Virus record (IMG/VR): IMGVR_UViG_3300030329_003230
Span: 23,401 to 87,400 of that record
Origin: a virus
DNA length: 64,000 nucleotides
Direction: 5' to 3' (one strand)
The position numbers were made by a program, and so were the translations under genes. Below the pieces are notes generated by a model. It made no database searches, was not told the origin of the DNA, and saw nothing but the letters and a program-made list of their open reading frames with translations. Shown here piece after piece: positions 23,877 through 35,700 of the stretch. Each line of letters starts with the position of its first letter. The first letter of the stretch is position 1.

Positions 23877-25432
23877 ATTATGATGAAGAATATGGCTACA
23901 ATGAAGAAGTATTAGATGAAGAACAAGAGTTAGTTAGGGAAATTGATTTACCAGCTATTGTAAGAAACTGGGAAAAGGTAGCTACTTCTTATTCTAGAAA
24001 TAATAACATACCCGCAATAATAGGTTTCTATTCTTTATTGGGTGATATGGTAAAGAATATGGTAGAGATACCTTTTAAGGATACAACAATAGATACAAGA
24101 ATACATTTTTGTTGGATTCAAACAGCAAGGACTGGTAAAACCACTCTACTATCTTATGTTCTTAGCCCTGTAGCTAAAGAAATATATGAAAAATTAGCAG
24201 ATGATAAATATGTTAATTCTAAAGTAGTTAATTTTGCAGACTATACTACCGCCGCATTAATTGGTAGTCATACTGAAAATAAGAAATTCAACGAAGATGC
24301 TGAGGAATTATGCCAACAGGAATTGGACGCAATAGATAATAATGAAATGTTAGATGTTGATGAAAGAACAAATAGAATTAATGCTGCCATTAAGAAAAGA
24401 GATAGAACCAAAGATAATTGGCATATACATTTAGGCCCCATTCACGGAGAAGGGATATGGATAGCTGATGAATTTGAAGGTAGTGGTATTTTCAAAGAGA
24501 AAAGTCACAAAGAGAATATGAATATTGTATTTCAAACTTTAATGAATAATTTCCATAGTGGTGGAAATGTATATGAAAAAATATTGACTGGAAAACCAAC
24601 TATTACTCTTGATTCTAGATATACTATTATTGCTAGTACTTTTACTCCCGAACATTTATTAAAAACAGTAGCACAAAAAGGAACTCTTCAAAGATTTTTA
24701 CCTTTTGTATGGGATGTTCCTGACGATATCATTACTACAATGAGAAAGAAAGTTATCAGTGGGTTTGGAATAATACCTGAAAGAAGAGGACCGCCTCTAC
24801 AATTAACTGAAGGTTTATTGAATATATACAAATTAATGAAAGAGAGGTTTATTTCTGTAGACAAAGATATGTTCCGAACTATAACCTACGATGAAACAGT
24901 TGGAGATAGTTTAGATTTAGAACATAGTAATTTACTTAGATATATTAAAGATGTTAATCCTAAAATAAGAAGTATAATTAGATTATTTGAGCAAAATCTA
25001 GTAGAATATATTGCTAAATTAGCTGTATTGAATTGTATAGCTATGGCAAGGGGAATCAGTAATGAAAATCAAAGATTTATTGTTATGCCACAAAATGTAA
25101 GACAAGGAGCATATATTGTAAGGAAATGCTACATGGCTTTAGTCGATTGGTTAGAGAATGCTATTAAAATCGATAGACGTAACTTAATTACAAAAAGTAA
25201 CTGGCCAGAATTTGAAAAGGCATATGGCATAGCTAAGAAAAATGCGAAATCTGCGGAAACTTTAGATGGAGGTTATGTCTCGAAAACATTAGTACTGTTT
25301 GAAGCAGGTAAAATAATCCAAAGAGCCCCCGCACAAGTGTATAGGAATTTTGATAAAGTAAGTGAAATGTTTGAGAGTAAAAAGACAGGAAGAATAGTGT
25401 ATATTAGGCCGAAAATGGAGGAAGAGAAATGA
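23873..25432 (+). CDS. P-loop ATPase, putative replicative helicase (DUF3987-like)
   Basis: A 519-residue protein. Walker A is TARTGKTT (84-91), which lacks the first Gly of the classic motif. Walker B is IWIADEFEG with Asp200-Glu201. An Arg-finger-like GTLQRFLPFVW follows sensor I (YTIIASTFTPEHLL). This layout fits DUF3987-like/helicase-type ATPases used by many viruses next to primases. No MCM or SF3 signature is complete. It is the best candidate for the viral fork helicase, since no other is seen. GGAGGT precedes the ATG, which overlaps the XPF stop. Confidence 0.65.
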   Translation: MNYDEEYGYNEEVLDEEQELVREIDLPAIVRNWEKVATSYSRNNNIPAIIGFYSLLGDMVKNMVEIPFKDTTIDTRIHFCWIQTARTGKTTLLSYVLSPVAKEIYEKLADDKYVNSKVVNFADYTTAALIGSHTENKKFNEDAEELCQQELDAIDNNEMLDVDERTNRINAAIKKRDRTKDNWHIHLGPIHGEGIWIADEFEGSGIFKEKSHKENMNIVFQTLMNNFHSGGNVYEKILTGKPTITLDSRYTIIASTFTPEHLLKTVAQKGTLQRFLPFVWDVPDDIITTMRKKVISGFGIIPERRGPPLQLTEGLLNIYKLMKERFISVDKDMFRTITYDETVGDSLDLEHSNLLRYIKDVNPKIRSIIRLFEQNLVEYIAKLAVLNCIAMARGISNENQRFIVMPQNVRQGAYIVRKCYMALVDWLENAIKIDRRNLITKSNWPEFEKAYGIAKKNAKSAETLDGGYVSKTLVLFEAGKIIQRAPAQVYRNFDKVSEMFESKKTGRIVYIRPKMEEEK

Positions 25433-25656
25433 ACGTGACTTGGGAAAATAAATATGTGGTATTCGATGTACAGGATGGCCCTAAAACTATGATAGAATCA
25501 TTAAACACTGAAGGTATTGACGGTTGGGAAGTAGCATCAATCGTTAGTGTAGCAGGGAATAAATTATGTGCTTTTCTAAAACGTGGAGAATACACTGTAG
25601 AACCTACTGCTGAAGAAGAAAAGAAAGAAGAGATTATGTCATTATGGGGTAAGTAA
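25429..25656 (+). CDS. DUF4177-like small protein
   Basis: A 75-residue protein with the pattern of DUF4177: strand NKYVVFDV, then SLNTEGIDGWEVASIVSV and LCAFLKRGE. Its acidic tail (EEEKKEE) ends just before the exonuclease start. The function of the family is unknown. It overlaps the ATPase stop (ATGA). Confidence 0.65.
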   Translation: MNVTWENKYVVFDVQDGPKTMIESLNTEGIDGWEVASIVSVAGNKLCAFLKRGEYTVEPTAEEEKKEEIMSLWGK

Positions 25657-26256
25657 ATGCCAAATGTTATGGCGATTGACTTAGAAACTAAGAATTTATC
25701 ATCAGATATTGGTGGTTGGGGTAATACCCATATGTTTCTAGTTTCTACAGTAACAACTTGGAACGGTAATACTGGTACTATTTATGTTGATGAACCAGTA
25801 TCTGATTCTTTTGTTAAGTCAGGGGTCCAGACTAAAACTCTTAACGAATTAAAATTTGATTTAGATGAACACTTCAAAAAAGGCGGATTACTATTAGGTC
25901 ATAACATTATATCTTTTGATTTACCAGTACTAAGAGATGCTATGGATATTTATTGTATTAGAAAATATATGACCCATAAACAATATATCGACACTAGCCA
26001 ATATTTACTAAAAGAAAGGGGAGAAAGATACGCACTAAACAATTTAGTTGACCATACTTTAGGAAGACAAAAGACTCTACACAGTATGGACGCACCCCGA
26101 TTATGGAAAGACGGAGACTATGATGCTGTAGTGGACTATTGTTTAAAAGACTCCCAATTAGTATATGATTTATGGAAATATGGTCAGCAAGAGGGAACAG
26201 TAAAGGCTTTTAATATAGACCAAGAGGAGGAAATAGAGATGGAGGTGAATTGGTGA
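25657..26256 (+). CDS. DEDDy 3'-5' exonuclease
   Basis: A 199-residue stand-alone exonuclease. ExoI is AIDLETKN (Asp8, Glu10), ExoII LLGHNIISFDLPVL, and ExoIII YCLKDSQL (Tyr-x3-Asp), so it is of the DEDDy class like DNA polymerase proofreading domains. It may process 3' ends or RNA, in addition to PolB's own exonuclease. It starts directly after the previous stop. Confidence 0.88.
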   Translation: MPNVMAIDLETKNLSSDIGGWGNTHMFLVSTVTTWNGNTGTIYVDEPVSDSFVKSGVQTKTLNELKFDLDEHFKKGGLLLGHNIISFDLPVLRDAMDIYCIRKYMTHKQYIDTSQYLLKERGERYALNNLVDHTLGRQKTLHSMDAPRLWKDGDYDAVVDYCLKDSQLVYDLWKYGQQEGTVKAFNIDQEEEIEMEVNW

Positions 26257-26411
26257 TGAGTACTGGAGAAGTTTTTGGCTGGATTATGTTCATCATTTTC
26301 ATTAGCATTTTGTTCTTTGCTGCCTTCGGTAGCACTTCCATAACGGAAGAAACTGTTGAAGAATACATCGGTAATCTCATGAGAGATGATGATACGGTTA
26401 TTAAGAGATAA
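26256..26411 (+). CDS. Small single-pass membrane protein
   Basis: A 51-residue protein with an N-terminal transmembrane helix (GWIMFIIFISILFFAAFG) and a charged C-terminus. It overlaps the exonuclease stop by one base (TGATG). Confidence 0.5.
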   Translation: MSTGEVFGWIMFIIFISILFFAAFGSTSITEETVEEYIGNLMRDDDTVIKR

Positions 26412-26413
26412 AT

Positions 26414-26545
26414 ATGGTTTTGAAAAAGAAATGTATAGCATGTGGAAAATATAGCATACCGAGAAGAATAAAAGGGGCCTACATAGGTTCAAATGATATT
26501 ATCAAAATTTGGGAATGCCGTTCTTGTCTTCATTTATGGAGATAG
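26414..26545 (+). CDS. Mini zinc-ribbon protein
   Basis: A 43-residue basic protein with two Cys-x-x-Cys knuckles (KCIACGKY and ECRSCLHLW), starting two bases after the previous stop. It is a typical zinc ribbon; function unknown. Confidence 0.5.
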   Translation: MVLKKKCIACGKYSIPRRIKGAYIGSNDIIKIWECRSCLHLWR

Positions 26546-26580
26546 GAAAAAGATTATACAATTAATCCCCCTGTAAATTC

Positions 26581-26748
26581 ATGATAACCTTGCTAGTCGA
26601 ATTGGCCCTTTTCATGATATTTTTATTTGGATTATATTTCACAATAATGGTACAAATAAACAAGGTATTCGATGAAGCATTAACTGAGTTATTCCAAGAA
26701 GGCGAACTACAAGAGTTAGCTTGGTCAGGACTCCACGATAAAAAGTAG
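26581..26748 (+). CDS. Small membrane protein, last gene of plus-strand module
   Basis: A 55-residue protein with an N-terminal transmembrane helix (LLVELALFMIFLFGLYFTIM) and an acidic helical tail (DEALTELFQEGELQELAW). It is directly followed by the terminator. No clear ribosome binding site is seen, apart from CCCCCTG upstream. Confidence 0.5.
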   Translation: MITLLVELALFMIFLFGLYFTIMVQINKVFDEALTELFQEGELQELAWSGLHDKK

Positions 26749-26782
26749 GGCGAGGGGCTTCGGCTCCTTGCTCTTTTTTTTT
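26748..26782 (+). terminator. UUCG hairpin with T9 tract, end of the early module
   Basis: An 11-bp stem GGGCGAGGGGC / GCTCCTTGCTC (three G-T pairs) is closed by a TTCG tetraloop and followed by nine T's (26774-26782). Archaeal termination needs mainly the T tract; the stable hairpin may protect mRNA 3' ends. On the other strand the hairpin is followed by TACTTTTTATC, so it could also help end the converging late transcripts. Confidence 0.8.
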
Positions 26783-27048
26783 AATTTTATTTTTATTGGG
26801 GTAGATTATTCTTCCCTATTTTATCTTTATTTAAAAGTAAACAGAAATGAAAGAAGACTTTTTTCAATAGAATTTCAACATTGTACTTTTTTTTCTTACG
26901 GCTTATAACGTATGCCGACTTTTTTCAATAAATACCCTATAAATTAAGGTATTTTATAGAGAATTTCTAGTAAATGGCGAAATGCGCTTCCTAATGTGTA
27001 ACCAATGAGTAAAGAAAATATTGAACCCATAACCAAAGACATATTTCC
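26783..27048. other. AT-rich convergent intergenic region
   Basis: No gene of note. It holds a 14-bp direct repeat GACTTTTTTCAATA at 26856-26869 and 26917-26930, further T tracts (T8 near 26887), an inverted repeat AATACC...GGTATT (26931-26953) and an imperfect palindrome CGGCTTATAACGTATGCCG just before the second repeat copy. It lies between the converging early and late modules, so extra terminators or a replication/packaging site are possible. Confidence 0.6.
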
Positions 27049-29427
27049 TCAAGCAGACGGTAAAGTTATCCAACCTTCAGTTCCGTTTAATCCGTGAGAA
27101 CCACTTGCAGCACCAAATTGCCCATCAGTATAAGCCATTAGAGTTATTGATTGCATAGTAGTTAATGTAATTACATTTGGAGCAGTAACTAATGGATGGG
27201 CAGTACTAGAACCTCCATCTAATACATCTGAACCAGAACCACCAGTACCACTATTATTAGGTATAATTGTAACAGTTCCATCACTAATATTTTTGAATAT
27301 GAAAAACATTTGTGCTACCCCACTTGCAGCAGGTAAACGATAATTATGAGCCGTAGAACTAGCGTGATTTAGACAAACTATTGTTTTACTTAAACTTAAA
27401 CTATCTACTCCACCAGCACCAGCACCTGAATTATTAACTTCTACTGGTTCTAAAGAAGTATAACCATTAGTGATTAATCCAGTAGTAGCAGTAACAGTAG
27501 TACCAGCAGTTATACCACCCGCAACAGATACATTATCTGAAGTATCCATCGTAATTGTGGCTCCTCCATCAGATGCTTGAATTACGTTTCCTGCAACTCT
27601 TAATTTACCATCAGAAGTTATTCTAATTGCTTCCGTTAATGTGCCATTTAAACTAGTTGAAAAAACCATAGCTGAATCTTGAGTACTTCCAGTAGCAGTA
27701 AATGATTGTTCTTTCAAAACTTGTATTTTACCAGAATCAACAGCGTTACCACCAGTATCTTCTAAATCAAACTGTATTGATACTTTACCAGCAGTACTTG
27801 CTGCGTCACTTTGATTGGTTAATTTTAGAGCAATTAATTCAGCATCTGTATCTTTACTTATTTCTAACATGCTGTCAGGGGCTCTTGTCCCAATACCAAC
27901 TAAACCTGTTTTAGTTATAGTAAAATCAGAATCAGTATAAGCACCGGCATCATCTGTAGCAGTGTTATAACCTATATGTAAAATATTATCTTGTGCAGTA
28001 GTTGCAGTACCTATAGCCCAATTATGATGAGTGGACCCATCTATATTTGTCATAATTATATTTGTACCATTATTACCAACATTGTTAGATACTAACTGCA
28101 TTCTTGCATCATCGTCTTCTATGATTAAATTTACATAATCATCAGGGTCATAATTTGATACTGCTGTTTCTTTAATATGTAATTGTGCTGATGGATTAGA
28201 TGCTCCAATACCTACTCTACCAGTTCTAATATGCATTGTGTCATTATCTGCACCAGCAACTTTAGTTCTAAATATAAAACCGCCATCTTCAGTACTATCA
28301 CTTTTATCGAATATTCTACAATAGATGTGAGCATAATCAATTTCTTCAGGCGTACCTGCATCATTCATTCCAGCAAAAATAATTTGACCTACATAATCAT
28401 CATCTGCTGGACTTGAACTTGTTCTTAGGAATTTAATATCGGGAGAACTGTTAGTACCAGCATCTGTGCTTTCTACTATTAACGCTGGTGTAGTGTCAGC
28501 ATTTAATGCATATTTAATGTGTAAAGGAGCATCAGGTGTGGTTTCTCCAATACCTACATGTCCACCATTAAATAGAGCAGCATAATTAGTATCACCACCT
28601 GAAACTGTAACATCAAGACCAGTAACGGTTTGAGTTCCACTACCTGCCCCTACAACATCAACATCCATACCTATTGCAGTTGAAGTTCCTTTACTCGATG
28701 AAGTAACATCTAAATCAATTCCTATATCGTTATGAGCAGCAGTTCCACTATCTTGGGTTGCTCTATCAAAATCAATTTTTAATGTGGTAATATCTTCAGC
28801 ACTAACAACAGTTGCTGCTCTATCTTTATCAATTATAACTCCACCAAGAGTTGGAGTAACTGTAATTCCAGAACCATCACCAGTAATATTACCCGATTCT
28901 GCATAATAACTACCAGCATCATACCCTATAGATACAGAATTCTTTTGTTTATCTAATGTGAATAATTGGAAATCATAATCAGCCTTATCATCATTTGTAC
29001 CTGCGGTAATTTTTACTAAAGCAATAGGAATATATCCTGCTGTGATGTCTGCCACTAAAGGTGTAGCAGCCGCAGTTCCTTGAACAATACTTAGGGATGG
29101 ATTTCCTCCAATATTGGGATTTAATAGAACCCAATCGTATCTAGTATGAGAAGCATGTTGAACGGTTGATGAATATGCCTCATCTAAATTGGTTCCATAA
29201 GTAGCATATTGTCCCTTTGAAGTAAAATGAATAGGTTGGGCTAAGTTATATTGTGTGTATGTTCCACCATCAGTAATTGTGAATCCTGCATGTCCTATAC
29301 ATATATCCCCTTCAGAATAAGCCTGTAATGCTTTAACTATTCCTGAATGAATATTATCTGTTCCGTCAATTAAACCCGCATTTGGTGTTGCTGCTAATTT
29401 AGTTATTTTTCCTTGATTTGCTACCAT
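27049..29427 (-). CDS. Tail fiber / receptor-binding-type protein
   Basis: A 792-residue, Gly/Thr/Ser-rich beta protein. It has at least three copies of a fiber repeat (HVGIGETTPDAPLHIK, RVGIGASNPSAQLHIK, LVGIGTRAPDSMLEISK), as in many phage and marine-virus fibers. The first ~150 residues likely attach it to the tail. The C-terminus (GSHGLNGTEGWITLPSA) is a compact Gly-rich tip; no S74 chaperone motif was seen. AGGTGAAATAAG precedes the ATG. It is the last gene of the late module and probably contacts the host surface. Confidence 0.75.
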   Translation of the reverse strand: MVANQGKITKLAATPNAGLIDGTDNIHSGIVKALQAYSEGDICIGHAGFTITDGGTYTQYNLAQPIHFTSKGQYATYGTNLDEAYSSTVQHASHTRYDWVLLNPNIGGNPSLSIVQGTAAATPLVADITAGYIPIALVKITAGTNDDKADYDFQLFTLDKQKNSVSIGYDAGSYYAESGNITGDGSGITVTPTLGGVIIDKDRAATVVSAEDITTLKIDFDRATQDSGTAAHNDIGIDLDVTSSSKGTSTAIGMDVDVVGAGSGTQTVTGLDVTVSGGDTNYAALFNGGHVGIGETTPDAPLHIKYALNADTTPALIVESTDAGTNSSPDIKFLRTSSSPADDDYVGQIIFAGMNDAGTPEEIDYAHIYCRIFDKSDSTEDGGFIFRTKVAGADNDTMHIRTGRVGIGASNPSAQLHIKETAVSNYDPDDYVNLIIEDDDARMQLVSNNVGNNGTNIIMTNIDGSTHHNWAIGTATTAQDNILHIGYNTATDDAGAYTDSDFTITKTGLVGIGTRAPDSMLEISKDTDAELIALKLTNQSDAASTAGKVSIQFDLEDTGGNAVDSGKIQVLKEQSFTATGSTQDSAMVFSTSLNGTLTEAIRITSDGKLRVAGNVIQASDGGATITMDTSDNVSVAGGITAGTTVTATTGLITNGYTSLEPVEVNNSGAGAGGVDSLSLSKTIVCLNHASSTAHNYRLPAASGVAQMFFIFKNISDGTVTIIPNNSGTGGSGSDVLDGGSSTAHPLVTAPNVITLTTMQSITLMAYTDGQFGAASGSHGLNGTEGWITLPSA

Positions 29428-29428
29428 C

Positions 29429-29791
29429 TTATTTCACCTGCACCACAATTGTAAATTCTAAAATATCAGTTGCCGTTATTGGCCCCACACCATCAAAATC
29501 AATTCTGTTTAACATATTACCACTACTATCAAAAATTCCTACTTCTGTTATTGTATATCCAGTTAACGCCGAAGCACTTCCTAAGAAACTCGCCTTGAAT
29601 TCCACTCCTGTATCATTTGCTAATGTTGATGAAATATTACTTGTTACCGTTGGTACTCCATTTGTTGTTCTTGGTGAATCTAATTCATTTGCGCTTGGAT
29701 TAGTACTATCTGTTCCTGTTCCTACATCCATACTGGCAAAATTAGTTTTAATTAACGTTGCTATCTGTTTCTTTCCTTCTTCTGTTATCAT
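29429..29791 (-). CDS. Small tail/fiber-associated protein
   Basis: A 120-residue beta-rich protein (EEGKKQIATLIKTNF, then Thr/Ser-rich strands, YTITEVGIFDSSGNML, ending LEFTIVVQVK). The segment ITEVGIFDSSG is typical of phage tail-collar and baseplate-wedge-like fiber adaptors. It overlaps the giant tail gene by four bases and ends just before the fiber gene. Confidence 0.65.
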   Translation of the reverse strand: MITEEGKKQIATLIKTNFASMDVGTGTDSTNPSANELDSPRTTNGVPTVTSNISSTLANDTGVEFKASFLGSASALTGYTITEVGIFDSSGNMLNRIDFDGVGPITATDILEFTIVVQVK

Positions 29792-32700
29792 TCAAACGCC
29801 TTCCCTTTAGTTAAATCTAAATCCAACATTAATGTCTTATTGGATAGTGTTGCTGTTCCTCCACTCAAAGTAAATCCTAATGTGGTACTGAATCCTAATA
29901 ATGCCCCCGAAGAGAAACCTAAATTTGTACTTGCGTCTGCTGGACAATACAATAAGTCTCCTTTAGTTAAAGTGACACTGAGAGGAGTAACAAGAGTAAT
30001 CTGAGTAGAACTTACTGATTCTATAACCCCTAAGTTAGTACCAGCGTTTGTGTAGAGGTTCGCTCCAGCAAGGAAAGTGCTACTAATATCAATAGTTGTT
30101 GAAATTTTATCACCACTAGATACAGTAGCAGCAACGCCGGTATAATTCATATCAGCACTAGTAGTTATTTTATGAACTTGTAATGTTACTTCTCCTATCT
30201 CTAATTCATCAAATAAATCGATATCTTGGTTAAGAGTTTCTGCTATATCTTCTTTGAAAGTTCTATCTAATCGTTTAATTTCAGTAATATTTTCAGCCAA
30301 CAATTGACCCAATCCCTTTGAATATTTACTCAAAGTTAATTTGACAACTCCATCTATAGAATAGTCAATTCCAGTTATCATATAATTCGAACGAGGAATA
30401 TTTTCAGATGGATAATGAACAACTACACTATCTGCAATTTTAACTAATTCAGTACCTCTTCGGTCAGTTTCTATTTTTAATTCTATATTTTCAGAAGAAT
30501 GTAATCTCAATAATTTTTGAGCCAATTGTTCTGCTTGAACTTTATCAGAAATTGTTCTATCTATTCTTTCTAATGTCCTTTTACCTTTTAATTTGATACT
30601 TTCTAAATCTCTTTTTCTGACTTTCAAATCTTTACCATATACCACTACGTCATTGTATAACTCAAAGGTGTTTTTATTTTTGGAAGCCAACATAATATTT
30701 TGAGTATCTTTATTCATTTCATCTATTTCGATAGATGTATTACGTTCAAAATCTTTAGAAGAAGATACTTCTATAGTGTTATTATCAACATATAATTCTA
30801 AGTCTTTGTTACCCAATATAGAACTACAGGCTGAAAATAAGTTAGATTCTCCACCAAGGAATTCAGGAGCCATAAAATAACTTTTAGGGGTTTCTGTCAC
30901 TGAAGTTATATCAGACCTTTTAGTATAATCTATTTCTTCTTTCTTTAAAATATTATTAACTATATCTTCTATCTCTGGAGCAACTGTTACTCCTACTCCT
31001 ATTGATGCGCTTTTTATATCACTCAGAGTAATTCTATCTTTAGTTGTAATTTCAAATATTTCCCCAATAGACAATATCCCTGCCGCCTCTTGCATATTAG
31101 TGAAAGATAATTCTGTACTGTTAGTGGACGCTTTAACTAACATAGTATCTTCCACTCTTATTTCACCATCTGTTTTTAACACATTATACTGAGTATTATT
31201 AGTAAATGGTTTACCAGAACCAAATAAGTTTCCTTTATCTCTACAAACAACATAATCGGAATTATCTGTATCTACATCTAAAGTAACATACATTGATAAT
31301 AACCCTTCATTGAATGGACTATCAATAGAATTATTTGTATTATTAGAATTAAACGAATTATTTATTTGTCCATACATCTCATTAGAGTATGGTTTTTTAC
31401 TCGTTTTTCTACTCATTACATATGTTTCAATATTATTAGGAGTAAAATTATATGTGCAAATTTCAGCGGGTTTCATTATTCTAAAGTGAGTATTTTTAGG
31501 AATATTAACATCATCAGTTAGACTAGAATCATATGCGCCATCAATATAAATTATATGTCGAATAATGTTATCTCTACCTTGAGTACCAGAACCAGTGGGT
31601 TCTTCAGCCTGACTTTTAACCTGAGTTTCGTGAGATACAACATAATATATTTTATCTGGAGTTATTCCTTCTACATTCCTAAAGAAATTACTACTAACAT
31701 CAGTTCCTATGTTCTGTGATATTGTTTCTTTAGTAGAAATTTTAGCAACTGTGGTATCATTCGCATTATTAGAAAAAGCAACATCTACAGTCAAAGCAGT
31801 ATCACTTGTTATACCTGTAATAATTCTAGTTTCTCCACTAACAGTTATTGAATCCCCTACAGATAATTCTGTTAAAAATTGTGTTCCTACTCCAGTTACT
31901 GAAGTAGAAGCAGCAGGGTCTATACTTCCAGTTAATGAATCTGAAGTAGTTCCGCTTAAATTTTTATCAAATAATGCTTCACTAGACTTACTTTCTCCAC
32001 TGTAAGAACCTGCTTCTGATACTAAATACATTCCAGTTAAATCTACAAAATTTAAGAAACCGTTACCTGCGGCTTGCGGTGGTTCACTAGTGTCAAAGGT
32101 ATCAATTTCTATTCTAACTAATTTCTTACCATCTGGAGAATTTTTCCATTCTACATCGGTAATATTTCCAGTAGAATAATTCTTAGAAATGTAATCATAT
32201 AAGAAATTAAATTTTATTTTATTTATGGCTGTGTAAGATTTTTGAGTAATAGTAGAATCATTAGCAGTAGTTGCGGAATAAGAATCATTGTATTTCCCTA
32301 ATGTTAAGGGAGTAGTTAACGTAGAAAATTCAGTGGAAAAGAATCCCATATCTAACATAGAAATATTACTCATTCTAAGTGGATAATATGGGAATTTATT
32401 ACTTGCGAATGTATTAAAATCAGTACCTTCTCTAAATCTATTACCTGATTTTGGATTATAATAATAAAAACTGTAACAAGGCATTACACTACCACTTAAC
32501 ATATTAGGGGTAGGATTAACAGCGGGCAAGTCATTATCAGTTACACTTGTATCTAAAGATAATACAAATACTGGACAGGCAACATATGTTAATGAACTAC
32601 CAGAGTAACCAGTACCTCCATCAGTGGCAAAATTACTAACGCCACTATAAATAGCATTATTAATTGGGTCTAATCTAGTAATGGCTCCACCGGATGCAGT

Positions 32701-35700
32701 AACTCTATACACAGCATTGAATTTAGCATTATTAGTTCTACCACCACTACCAGTAAAATCACTTTCTAAAATTAAAGCAACAACATCATTAGTAACATAA
32801 CCAGTACCACCCGCAGTTATACTAGTAATAGCACTACCCATAGCACTAGAAGTAGTAGTAATCCTTGCCATCTTACCGTATTGGGGGATAGTTCCACCAC
32901 TTGCGCTTCTTGTTGATTGAGTAGGAGTGGCATCACAAGTTTTTATTCCTGTAATAGAATGCCAAACTTGAGAATTATCAGTACCTGCACCAGTTGAAAT
33001 AGGATACAAGAAATTTATTTTCATTCCGTCGATTAAAGGAATATAATCGCTACCTGAATATCCGTTCTGTCTAGGTAAAAATATGAAATCATTACCAGTT
33101 ATTCTAATCATAGTATGAGTTAAATCCTGTGCGTTTGCAGATAAGTTAGGATAAGCCTGACCCTCTATGCCAGTTATGTAATCATTTTGTGCTCCGGTAA
33201 CTGTCGCTACAATTTTACTCATATTAGTTATAGGTAAAGTAGAACCTTGCATTAGTGTAAAGAAATTATTACTTAAATTTCTATAAATTGATTGGTTAGT
33301 TCCTAAATCTTCTAAAATTAATTGAATAGTTCCATCATAAGGTCTAGTGGGTATCATCGGTAAACCGTTAGTTGTACTTGCTCTAGTTGAGAAATCTGGA
33401 TGTTGAAAACTGTGAGAAATTAAACCCTTTCTAATTAAAGATGGTTCTTGTAATCTTCTTATTTCTTCATAAATACTGTAAGGCTTACTTAATGCCGCTA
33501 CTCCTATGTGATTATAATTTCTAAACCCAGTCTTTCCATGAAAGTAGTAATTATTGTAAGGAGAAGCAATCCATCTTTGGGTAGTAGTGCTACCAACGTG
33601 ACTATTACCACTTAATTCTACATATTGGTGTAATAATGGACTAAATTTATTAGATACTGCATCTAATTCTTTGTATTTATCATCTGAATTTAACCAACTG
33701 AAATCGTTTATTTTAGATGGGTCGCCGTTATCACCAAATAAAGAAAGGGCTAATGTAGCAGTATCAGTACTACTTGTAGCAGCATCTAAATCTGGATACA
33801 CTGGAGATTGTGGATTTTTAAGAGCGTTAGTATTTCTAGTGATTAATTTAGTACTAACCCTACTGCCGCCACTTGAGGCTAAAGATGCCATATATACTGG
33901 CCCAATGTAACTAGTAGCGTGGAAAGTTCCAGAAGCCCCACCCTCATGTAATTCTATAAAATGCCCCGAAGCACCAGAAATAGGGTGAGTAGTAACATAA
34001 TTATTCGCTTTACCAATTAATTCTCCAAATCTAGTAAATAAATAATGCCCATCAATACTACCACTCGCTTCAGGGTCTGCATCTAAAGTAAGATATCCCA
34101 TCCTTGTGCCTGAAACGCTATTTGTATAAGCAGTAATTTGGAAATTATTCAAATTAGTACCATCAATATTATCAGGTAAATCTATTGGTTGATTCAAATA
34201 ATAATGTTTGATATCGCTATTATAGAGGCTTTCCTTTACAGTTGGTGGGTTTTCACCATCAATTGGGTTAAATGTAAAATCATAAGTTGCTTCTATTAAT
34301 CTCATTAATCCGAATCTTTTTATTTGGTTTGGGGTTATAGATGCCGAATTAATATCTAGGGTTTGTTGAGAAGTATCCAAATATTCATCTCTTGGGATTG
34401 TTCCTAAATATTTATCTTGTTTTAATTCACCTACTTTTTCTGGACTATGTGATTTTAAAATCAAAGAGTAATCAGTAAATACACTATCAGATAAAAACCC
34501 GATGTGATTATCTCTTCTCATAGATTCAGGTAAAATATCAGAAATTGAAAATAAGAAATAAGTTGGTGATTTTGGGTCAGATACTTGTAGCATATCTCTT
34601 ATTTCTAATATAGAATTGTATCCGTGTCTTGGTAGATGGGGGCTTGCATCACCACTAGTTTCATCATAATGGAAAGAACCAACAGAAAAAGTATTGCTAC
34701 CGGGTATTCCCGCTTTAGGTATCATATAGATTGGAGCCATTAAATCATCATCTTGTAAAAGAGAATTAGAACCTGTAGTAGCAGTATTTGTTTCAGCATA
34801 GAATTTCTCATAATCTCCGAAATTACTACCTAAAATACCAAAAGTTCCTCTTTCGTAGGGGGCTGGATATAAATTTTTAATCATTAAAGAGTTATGAACG
34901 TAATTTTTTGTATAATCTGTTCTTAATTCTTTAGTTAAAGACTCTTCAATAGTAATTCCACCCCTATTTCCGGGGTAAAATTTTACTAATTGGGCTACAC
35001 CTTTAACTTTAGAAGAAGTATTTGAGTAATTTAAATTATGAGAACTTTCAATATAATTTATTTTTTTAATCGGATTTCTATTGAGCGTTCCAGATTTAAA
35101 TCTATTTAAATTAGTATATTTGAAATATAACCCACCATAGGGAAAAAAGGTAAGAGGTACTGGAATTTTATAAGCATTAGAAATATTAGAGCCTTTTATT
35201 GAATCAATAGGAGCGATTATACCCCCAACAGGTAAACCTTGAGTGTTAATTAAATATAAGTGGTCTGTATTATTTTCACCTAACACCTGAATACTAGTGA
35301 CTCCTGACATTGAATCTTGGATATTCCTATCCATTTCTATTACATAATAAACTACAGAAGTATCGGCTGTAGCATCTAAAATGTGAGTCTCAAAAAATCT
35401 TTTTCCTGTACCTAAATACACTCCAGAAGTATTGTAAATTGGACCTAATAACCTCTTTAAAGTGGCATCACTCATAGCAGAAGGTAAAAAACCAGTGATT
35501 CTATTACCTTTACAATAAGCATGAATTGTAGTTAAACTATCATCAGCAAAAACAGAATTACTAGTTTCATTAGGGTTTTGGTCTACTCTTCCTAAAATGA
35601 CGGGGAAAGTTGGGGCTACTCTAATTGTAGTGCTAGCATCAGAATTAGGATTAAATGATACTATAGTATATTCTGATAAACTATTAGGGGAATAAGAGTT

